Below, one piece after another: positions 57,719 to 64,000 of a stretch of 64,000 nucleotides of DNA; position 1 is the first letter of the stretch, and every line of letters starts with the position of its first letter. The notes below the pieces were generated by a model, which was given only the letters and a program-made list of their open reading frames with translations, searched no databases and was not told the DNA's origin. Source of the stretch: Promicromonospora thailandica (GTDB lineage: Bacteria; Actinomycetota; Actinomycetes; Actinomycetales; Cellulomonadaceae); NCBI RefSeq assembly GCF_024171955.1, contig NZ_JAMTCS010000015.1:144334-208333 (forward strand), in the 5' to 3' direction. Position numbers and translations under genes: made by a program.

Positions 57719-58891
57719 ATGGACAGGTCCGGGGGCGCGCTGCGAGGCAGAGCCGGCGACCTCGCCGTCCTCGTCGTGGCGGTCGCCTGGGGGCTGCTCA
57801 CCGCGCGGATCCAGGAGGCTGCCGCGGAGCCGCTGCCCGCCGCCCTCCTGGACGCCGACCTCGCCACCGGGGTGGTCGGCTGCGTCGCGCTGTGGTGGCG
57901 ACGACGGTTCCCGGTGCCGATCGCCCTGGCCCTGGCCTGCGCCACCGTGTACTCCGAGACGGTGGCCGGCGCGGCCGTCCTCGGGCTGTTCACGGTGGCG
58001 GTCCACCGCCCGGTCCGCACGACGGTCGCGGTGTGCGGGACGAGCCTGGCCGCGCTCACCGCACACCAGCTGCTCCGGCCGGACCACGTCACCCCTCCGC
58101 TCACGGTGTTCACGATCATCGGCCTGGGACACCTCGCCACCGTGGCGTGGGGGCTCACGGTGCGCAGCCGACGCGCGCTGGTCGCGTCCCTGCACGAGCG
58201 GGCCGCAGCCGCCGAGGTCGAGGCCCGGCTGCGGGCCGAACGGTCCGAGCACGAGGCGCGCCACGCGCTGGCCCGGGAGATGCACGACGTCCTGGGGCAC
58301 CGCCTGTCGTTGCTGAGCGTGCACGCGGGCGCGCTCTCCTACGCACGGGGCGCGCCGCCCGAGGACGTGGCGCGCGCCGCCGAGGTGGTCCGGCAGAACG
58401 CGCACCGCGCGCTGCAGGACCTGCGCGACGTGATCGGGGTGCTCCGCGCGCCGGTGGGCGAGCTGCCGCTGCCGGCGGTCGAGGACGTGCGCGAGCTGGT
58501 CGACGAGGCACGCCAGGCCGGTACGCCCGTGGAGCTGCGGGACGGCGCGGGCCTGACGACGGGTGGGCAGACGCTCCCGGAGACGCAGGGGCGCACGGTC
58601 TACCGCCTGGTGCAGGAGGGCCTGACCAACGTGCGCAAGCACGCGGCCGGCTCCTCGGTGACGGTGCGGATCGAGGGCCGCGCCGGCGACCACGTCACCG
58701 CCGAGGTGGTCGACACCCCGCCCGCGGGACGGTCGCCGGCCCGCGTACCGCCCCCTCCCCGGTCCGCCGTCCCCGGCACCGGGCTGCGCGGGCTCGAGGA
58801 GCGGGTCCGGCTCGTGGCCGGCCGGCTGGAGCACGGCCCGACGGACGAGGGCGGCTGGCGCGTCCGGATACGTCTACCGTGGCCGCTGTGA
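57719..58891 (+). CDS. Sensor histidine kinase
   Basis: A 390-residue kinase of the HisKA_3 group. Four to five membrane segments occupy residues 10-150. The phospho-acceptor is His189 in LAREMHDVLGHRLSLLSVHA. The HATPase domain has EGLTNVRKHA and the G-box GTGLRGLEERVRLVAGRL. It overlaps the regulator gene by 4 bases (GTGA). TAGGCT lies upstream of the ATG, with no ribosome site. Its signal is unknown; it is a second, separate system from that at 4228. Confidence 0.93.
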   Translation: MDRSGGALRGRAGDLAVLVVAVAWGLLTARIQEAAAEPLPAALLDADLATGVVGCVALWWRRRFPVPIALALACATVYSETVAGAAVLGLFTVAVHRPVRTTVAVCGTSLAALTAHQLLRPDHVTPPLTVFTIIGLGHLATVAWGLTVRSRRALVASLHERAAAAEVEARLRAERSEHEARHALAREMHDVLGHRLSLLSVHAGALSYARGAPPEDVARAAEVVRQNAHRALQDLRDVIGVLRAPVGELPLPAVEDVRELVDEARQAGTPVELRDGAGLTTGGQTLPETQGRTVYRLVQEGLTNVRKHAAGSSVTVRIEGRAGDHVTAEVVDTPPAGRSPARVPPPPRSAVPGTGLRGLEERVRLVAGRLEHGPTDEGGWRVRIRLPWPL

Positions 58892-59622
58892 CACGCACCC
58901 CGCCGGACGGCGCCGAGCACGAGACCGGGCCTGTCGCCGCTCGGTCCGCCGGGTCCGCTCCCGCCGTCCGCGTCCTGCTCGTCGACGACGACCCCGTGGT
59001 CCGCTTCGGGCTCCGGATGATGCTGAGCGGCGCCCCGGACCTGTCCGTGGTGGCCGAGGCCGGCGACGGGGCGGAGGCGGTGGCGCTGGCCCGGCGCCAC
59101 CGGCCCGACGTCGTGCTCATGGACATCCGGATGCCCGGGACCGACGGGCTCACGGCCACGGAGAGCCTGCGGAGCCGGCCGGGGGCGCCGCAGGTCGTCG
59201 TGCTCACCACCTTCGACGCCGACGCCCACGTGCTGCGGGCGCTGCGCGCCGGTGCCGCCGGGTTCCTCCTCAAGGACACACCGCCGGACGAGCTCGTCGT
59301 CGCCGTCCGGCACGCGGCCCAGGGGCGTCCCGTGCTCTCGCCCGGCGTGACCCGCCGGCTGATCGACCGGGTGGCCGAGGCGGGGCAGGACGACCGGAAG
59401 GCCGAGGCACGCCGACGGCTGGACGTGCTCGCCGACCGGGAACGCGTCGTCGCGGCGGAGATCGGCGCGGGCCGCACCAACGCGGAGATCGCCGCGCGCC
59501 ACCACCTCGGCCTGACGACGGTCAAGACCCACGTGTCGGCGATCCTCACCAAGCTGGACCTCAACAACCGGGTGCAGGTCGCACTGCTCGCGCACGAGGC
59601 GGGGCTCACGACGGACGACTGA
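58888..59622 (+). CDS. LuxR/NarL-type response regulator
   Basis: A 244-residue partner of the kinase at 57719. After a 25-residue leader the receiver domain has VLLVDDDPVV, phospho-acceptor Asp79 in VVLMDIRMPG and the Lys in FLLKDTPPDEL. The GerE domain is LADRERVVAAEIGAGRTNAE through HHLGLTTVKTHVSAILTKLD. The GTG start overlaps the kinase stop. It lies 83 bases before the lipoprotein S33 gene, a possible target. Confidence 0.94.
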   Translation: MTRTPPDGAEHETGPVAARSAGSAPAVRVLLVDDDPVVRFGLRMMLSGAPDLSVVAEAGDGAEAVALARRHRPDVVLMDIRMPGTDGLTATESLRSRPGAPQVVVLTTFDADAHVLRALRAGAAGFLLKDTPPDELVVAVRHAAQGRPVLSPGVTRRLIDRVAEAGQDDRKAEARRRLDVLADRERVVAAEIGAGRTNAEIAARHHLGLTTVKTHVSAILTKLDLNNRVQVALLAHEAGLTTDD

Positions 59623-59705
59623 CGACCGCCGGCTCCGACTTTGGTCGGCCACCTCGGACCGTTCGGCCGAGGCCACCGCCGGACGGCCCGCCTAGCGTCG
59701 AGGAC

Positions 59706-61376
59706 ATGTCATCCTCACCTCCACGAACCCGTCCGTCCCACGTCTCCCTGCGACTCGCCGCGGTGCTGGCCGCCGCCGCACTCGTCCTCACCGGCTGCGC
59801 CGGCGGGGCGGGCACGGCGGGCGCCGCGAGCGCGGCCGGCGCTGCGGCGGCTCGGACACCGGACCGAGCGGCCACCGCCGGACCGGCCGCGCCCGCCCCG
59901 GACCCCGTCGACTGGCAGGCGTGCGGCACCGGCTTCGACTGCGCCACCGTCGAGGTGCCGGTGGAGTACGGCAGCCCGCGCGGTGAACGGATCGAGCTCG
60001 CCGTGACGCGGCACCGCGCCACCGACCCGGACCGGCGCATCGGCAGCCTGTTCGTCAACCCCGGCGGCCCCGGGGTGTCCGCGACCGAGATGGTCGAGCG
60101 CATCGACGTCGCCCACGGCACGGGCCCGTTCTCGGCGGAGGTCGTGGCCCGGTTCGACGTCGTCGGCGTGGACCCGCGCGGCGTCGGCGACTCCGAGGCC
60201 GTGCGCTGCCTCACCGACGAGCAGCGCGCCGCACAGGCCGCCGAGGACCGGGACCCGACGATCCCCGGCGGCAAGCGGTTCGGCAGGCTCCTCACCGACG
60301 CCCGCACCTTCACGCACGGGTGCCTCGACCACCAGAGCCGCACGTTCCTGGCCAGCCTGTCCACCGACAACGTGGCCCGGGACCTGGACCAGGTGCGGGC
60401 GGCGCTCGGCGAGGAGCAGATCACCTTCTACGGCGCCTCCTACGGCACCGTGGTCGGCCCCGTGTATGCCACGCTGTTCCCCGAGCGGGTGCGCCAGATG
60501 GTCATCGACGGGCCGGTCGACACCGACCTGTGGCAGAACGACCCGCTGCGGCTCCTGGACGACGTCGAGGTGTCCAACGAGCGGACGCTCGACGCCTGGT
60601 TCGAGACCTGCCGCGCCGAGGGCACCGCCGTGTGCTCGTTCGGCGACGGGGACCCCGAGGCCGCGTTCGACGCGCTGGTCCGGCAGCTCGAGAAGCGGCC
60701 GCTGCAGGTTCAGCCGGTCGACGGTCTCACGCCGGGCGGGCCCCTGGACGGCGCCGCGGCACTGGAGGGCGTGCGGGCCGCCGCGGGCAACCAGGCGCTC
60801 TGGCCGCTGCTCACGGCGGGCCTGATCGGCGCGGAGCAGGGCAACGGCACGTTGCTGCACGCCATGGTGTCGTCGGTGACCGTCGCCCCGTTCGGCGGAC
60901 CGTTCGCGACCCTCCAGGAACCGCACACCGCGGTGCGGTGCGCCGACTGGCCGGAGGTCGACCGGCTGTCCGACCACCACCGTGCGGCGCGGACGATCGC
61001 CGAGCGGCACGACCGGCTCGGCGGGCGGGCCGCGTACAGCGCGCTGAGCTGCGCGCTGTGGCCCGTCGACAACAGGGACCGTTTCACCGACGTGCTCGAC
61101 GGCGCCGGCGCTCCCCCGGTCCTCGTGGTCGGCGGCCGCCTGGACAACGTCTCCCCGCACCACTGGGCCGAGGCCATGGCCGAGCGCCTGGACGACGCCG
61201 TCCTGCTCACCCGGGAAGGCGTCGGCCACACCTCCTACGGCACCAGCGGCCCGTGCGTCGACGACGCCGTGGACGCCGTGCTGATCGACGGGATCCTGCC
61301 GGAGGACGGCACCGTGTGCGACGTGCCGCCCGCCACCACGAAGCCGCTCGCCGCGCCCGCGGGCGCCGGCGCGTAG
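59706..61376 (+). CDS. S33 peptidase-like alpha/beta hydrolase, lipoprotein
   Basis: A 556-residue exported hydrolase. The lipobox is LTGC with Cys31, so unlike its paralogue at 10238 it should be lipid-anchored. FVNPGGPGVSATEMV is the oxyanion region, Ser245 in FYGASYGTVVG the nucleophile, VVGGRLDNVSP holds the acid and GVGHTSYGTSG the base. GAGGA precedes the ATG. Family members release tripeptides or act as esterases on the cell surface. Confidence 0.9.
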   Translation: MSSSPPRTRPSHVSLRLAAVLAAAALVLTGCAGGAGTAGAASAAGAAAARTPDRAATAGPAAPAPDPVDWQACGTGFDCATVEVPVEYGSPRGERIELAVTRHRATDPDRRIGSLFVNPGGPGVSATEMVERIDVAHGTGPFSAEVVARFDVVGVDPRGVGDSEAVRCLTDEQRAAQAAEDRDPTIPGGKRFGRLLTDARTFTHGCLDHQSRTFLASLSTDNVARDLDQVRAALGEEQITFYGASYGTVVGPVYATLFPERVRQMVIDGPVDTDLWQNDPLRLLDDVEVSNERTLDAWFETCRAEGTAVCSFGDGDPEAAFDALVRQLEKRPLQVQPVDGLTPGGPLDGAAALEGVRAAAGNQALWPLLTAGLIGAEQGNGTLLHAMVSSVTVAPFGGPFATLQEPHTAVRCADWPEVDRLSDHHRAARTIAERHDRLGGRAAYSALSCALWPVDNRDRFTDVLDGAGAPPVLVVGGRLDNVSPHHWAEAMAERLDDAVLLTREGVGHTSYGTSGPCVDDAVDAVLIDGILPEDGTVCDVPPATTKPLAAPAGAGA

Positions 61377-61431
61377 CGGCCCGCGCACCGAGCGGGGCCC
61401 GGTCCCGGTGGGACCCGGGTCCCGCTCTCGG

Positions 61432-61815
61432 TCACGACCTGCGGGAGACGTGGTAGTGGCGCAGGAGCCAGACGCCGTCCGCCTCCACGGCGACGACGGT
61501 GAGGTAGACCCGCACCGGCTGGTCGGGGCGGTGGAAGGTGACGGCCGCGTAGCCGACGGCGACGCCGGGCGCGAGCTCACGGGCGTGGAGCACGGTGTGC
61601 TCCACGGTCAGCCCGGGCGGCTGCTTGCCGTAGTAGGCGACGACAGCGGCCCGGCCGAAGGCCGGCTCGGGATCGAAACCCTGGAACAGGGCGTCCTCGG
61701 TGAACTGCGCGGCGATCTGGTCGAGGTCGCGCCGGCGGATGCCGTCGGCCCAGCGGTCGAGCAGTGCGGAGACGGCCGTGCTGATGTCGGGGCCGGTGAC
61801 GTCGGGGCTGGTCAT
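61432..61815 (-). CDS. NTF2-like (SnoaL-type) protein
   Basis: A 127-residue protein: VSALLDRWADGIRRRDLDQI, AAQFTEDALFQGFDPEPAFG and the C-terminal strands RVYLTVVAVEADGVWLLRHY. It fits the small polyketide-cyclase/isomerase-like fold with family length intact. AGGAGG precedes the ATG at 61815. It lies 91 bases downstream of the SDR gene on the same strand, so the two likely form an operon under the TetR gene at 62702. Confidence 0.86.
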   Translation of the reverse strand: MTSPDVTGPDISTAVSALLDRWADGIRRRDLDQIAAQFTEDALFQGFDPEPAFGRAAVVAYYGKQPPGLTVEHTVLHARELAPGVAVGYAAVTFHRPDQPVRVYLTVVAVEADGVWLLRHYHVSRRS

Positions 61816-61906
61816 GCGGGACCTCCTGGTCCGGTGGATCGGTGGTGGCGGCGGGCCGGTTCCCCGCCCCCTCCGGGGCGGCCCGGGTGGGCCGCCCCGG
61901 TGCGGT

Positions 61907-62614
61907 TCAGTGACCGGCGATCTGTCCGCCGTCGATGTGCAGGAACTCGCCCGTGACGAAGGGCGACTGCTCCAGGTAGACCACGCCGCGGGCGACGTCG
62001 TCCACCTCGCCCAGGCGGCCGACGGGGTGCAGGCCGGCCAGCGCCTCGTGGGTCTCCTCGGGGTGCATCGGGGTCTTGATGACGCCGGGCGAGACGGCGT
62101 TGAAGCGGATGCCCCGCTCCGCGTACTCGATCGCGAGGGCGCGGGTCGCCGAGGCGACCCCACCCTTGGTGACGGAGGCGAGGGCCGAGGGGAACACCGA
62201 GAGCGCGCTCTCGACGAGCGTCGTCGTGATGTTCACGACGTGCCCGCCGCCGGCGGCCAGCATCTCCGGGATGGCGCGCTGCGTGATGTGGAAGAAGCCG
62301 CCGACGTTCACGGCGACCATGGTGTCGAGGTCCTCGGCGGTGTACTCGGTGAACGGCTTGGCGATGAAGACGCCCGCGTTGTTCACGAGCGTGTCGACGC
62401 GGCCGAAGCGCTCGACGGCGGTCTTCACGACCAGGTCGGCGGTCGCCGGGTCGGCGATGTCGCCGGCGACGACCGCGAGGTCGTCCGCCTCCTCCCGGGC
62501 GATGGTGCGCGAGGTGGCGACCACGGCGTACCCGATCTCCCGGAACGCTGCCACCAGGCCCTCGCCGATGCCCTGGGACGCTCCCGTGACGACGACTACC
62601 TTGCGTGTGCTCAT
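61907..62614 (-). CDS. SDR family protein lacking the catalytic tyrosine
   Basis: A 235-residue short-chain dehydrogenase fold. TGASQGIG and NNAGVFIAKP are intact, so it should bind a nicotinamide cofactor. At the active site it reads NITTTLVESA and then ALASVTKGG, where the position four before Lys is Ala, not Tyr. I recall a small SDR subgroup with SALASxTKGG, so this is probably a family trait, not decay. AAGGAGT precedes the ATG. It is divergent from the TetR gene at 62702. Confidence 0.88.
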   Translation of the reverse strand: MSTRKVVVVTGASQGIGEGLVAAFREIGYAVVATSRTIAREEADDLAVVAGDIADPATADLVVKTAVERFGRVDTLVNNAGVFIAKPFTEYTAEDLDTMVAVNVGGFFHITQRAIPEMLAAGGGHVVNITTTLVESALSVFPSALASVTKGGVASATRALAIEYAERGIRFNAVSPGVIKTPMHPEETHEALAGLHPVGRLGEVDDVARGVVYLEQSPFVTGEFLHIDGGQIAGH

Positions 62615-62649
62615 GTCTGGACTCCTTGGTGTCGGTGCTAGTAGACGGT

Positions 62650-62685
62650 CGGTCAACTACCAGCGCTTCCCGTTATAGTTGACCG
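62650..62685. promoter_or_regulatory. Inverted repeat CGGTCAACTA/TAGTTGACCG
   Basis: CGGTCAACTA (62650-62659) and TAGTTGACCG (62676-62685) are exact complements, 16 bases apart. TATACT (62690-62695) is a good -10 placed for a leaderless TetR transcript starting at the ATG. The repeat lies between the divergent SDR and TetR genes. Confidence 0.7.
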
Positions 62686-62701
62686 GTCGTATACTGTCAA
62701 C

Positions 62702-63316
62702 ATGCCGAGAACCTCGAACGGACGTGAGCGCCTGGTCCAAGCGGGCGTGGAACTGTTCTCCCAGCGCCCCTACGGGTCGATCGGCGTCGCGGAGCTCTGC
62801 GCGCACGCCGGCGTGAACAAGGGGTCCTTCTACTACTTCTTCCCGTCCAAGGAGGCTCTGGCGCTCGCCGTCATCGACCACCACTGGACGTGGCAGCAGG
62901 GCGTGTGGGCCGGGATCCTGGACGACCCCGGGACGATCCTGGAGCGGCTCCGCGCGCTGTTCGCCGCCACCACGAAGATGCAGGTCGACGCGCGGGTGGG
63001 CACGGGCTGGGTCACCGGGTGCCTGTTCGGCAACCTGGCGCTCGAGGTCAGCTCGCAGAACGAGCCGGTGCGGCTGCGTCTCGAGAAGATCTTCGACGAG
63101 CAGATCGACATGATCCGCTCCGCCCTCGCCGCCGCCGTCGCGTCCGGGGAGCTCGACCGCCCGGCGGACGACGTCGACGGCGCCGCGAGGGCGATCGTCG
63201 CGCAGCTCGAGGGGCTCGTGCTCTTCGCGAAGGTGTTCAACGACCCCTCGCAGCTCGACGCGCTGTGGCAGAACAGCCTGCGCCTGCTCGGGCCCACCCC
63301 CTCACCCACGAGGTAG
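62702..63316 (+). CDS. TetR family regulator
   Basis: A 204-residue regulator: helix-turn-helix [21 protein letters not shown] then [11 protein letters not shown]. The C-terminal part ([20 protein letters not shown]) fits the TetR_C_6/AcrR-like group that controls SDR genes such as nemA-type modules. A -10 hexamer ends six bases before the ATG, suggesting a leaderless message. It is paired with the divergent SDR/NTF2 set. Confidence 0.88.
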   Translation: MPRTSNGRERLVQAGVELFSQRPYGSIGVAELCAHAGVNKGSFYYFFPSKEALALAVIDHHWTWQQGVWAGILDDPGTILERLRALFAATTKMQVDARVGTGWVTGCLFGNLALEVSSQNEPVRLRLEKIFDEQIDMIRSALAAAVASGELDRPADDVDGAARAIVAQLEGLVLFAKVFNDPSQLDALWQNSLRLLGPTPSPTR

Positions 63317-63379
63317 CGGAGTCGCGTCGCCCTGGCCGGGAAGGACTGGGGCCCCGAATGCGTTCACCCCGCATCTCGC

Positions 63380-63396
63380 CCCACCGGCCCGGTGGG
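63380..63396. terminator. Hairpin between TetR and ABC ATPase genes
   Basis: CCCACCGG-C-CCGGTGGG is a perfect 17-base palindrome, 64 bases after the TetR stop. No U-tract follows. It could separate the TetR transcript from the ATPase gene. Confidence 0.4.
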
Positions 63397-63446
63397 ACCA
63401 CAACGGATCGTCCGGCACGTTCCTGCCGGTGGAGGGATGTTTTCTC

Positions 63447-64000
<554 letters not shown>

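Overview
The window is very GC-rich DNA with tightly packed genes, many GTG starts, 4-base ATGA/GTGA overlaps and leaderless-looking starts. The gene content fits a high-GC actinobacterium of the Micrococcales, with Cellulomonas/Cellulosimicrobium/Isoptericola relatives most likely (inference). It holds an actinobacterial recC-recB-recD operon, a GH51 arabinofuranosidase with a sugar ABC importer, a sortase-type (LPVTG) surface protein, DesK/DesR-type two-component pairs, and about ten TetR and four MarR regulators. No rRNA, tRNA, CRISPR array, prophage or insertion sequence was recognised.

Layout. 0-4.1 kb: end of an alanine/glycine:cation symporter, a decayed amidohydrolase tail, a VOC protein with a divergent MarR, a TetR gene, and a coupled CPBP protease/small-multidrug-export pair. 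4.2-6.1 kb: a DesK/DesR-like kinase and regulator. 6.1-14.6 kb: a KAS II-like enzyme with a divergent TetR and twin operators, an SDR, a RidA protein with a convergent TetR, a secreted S33 peptidase, a second CPBP protease, and MerR, flavin/PLP-oxidase-fold and MarR genes.

14.7-20.9 kb is an arabinoside-use cassette: a LacI regulator, two permeases, a lipoprotein binding protein and a cytoplasmic GH51 alpha-L-arabinofuranosidase. It is bracketed by two copies of an 86-87 bp palindromic element. The importer has no ATPase of its own. An MsmK/UgpC-type ATPase begins at 63.4 kb and runs off the window; it could energise the importer.

20.9-31.7 kb is a run of small stress or detoxification modules, mostly an SDR or other oxidoreductase facing a TetR gene across a palindromic operator, with decayed gene pieces (an aldehyde dehydrogenase tail, a shortened NTF2-like protein). 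Three unknown small genes precede recD. 31.7-40.3 kb is the recCBD recombination nuclease operon on the minus strand. Its recD carries an in-frame palindromic insertion, and its recC-recB junction carries a tandem-duplicated stop/start.

40.4-48.7 kb: small genes (one behind a LexA-like box), an NTF2-like protein, an MFS exporter with a divergent TetR and a 24-bp perfect palindrome, a 1,282-residue secreted subtilase, and a head-to-head MarR/unknown pair with an apparent frameshift. 48.7-54.9 kb is one gene for a 2,076-residue VWA/isopeptide-domain cell-wall adhesin. 55-64 kb returns to regulators, SDRs, a second kinase/regulator pair, a lipoprotein S33 peptidase and the ABC ATPase.

Strongest unexplained signals: a near-consensus promoter with a 22-bp operator and a good ribosome site that reads antisense into lacI at the head of the arabinoside cassette; the paired palindromic elements with compensatory outer stems; and the palindrome inside recD.
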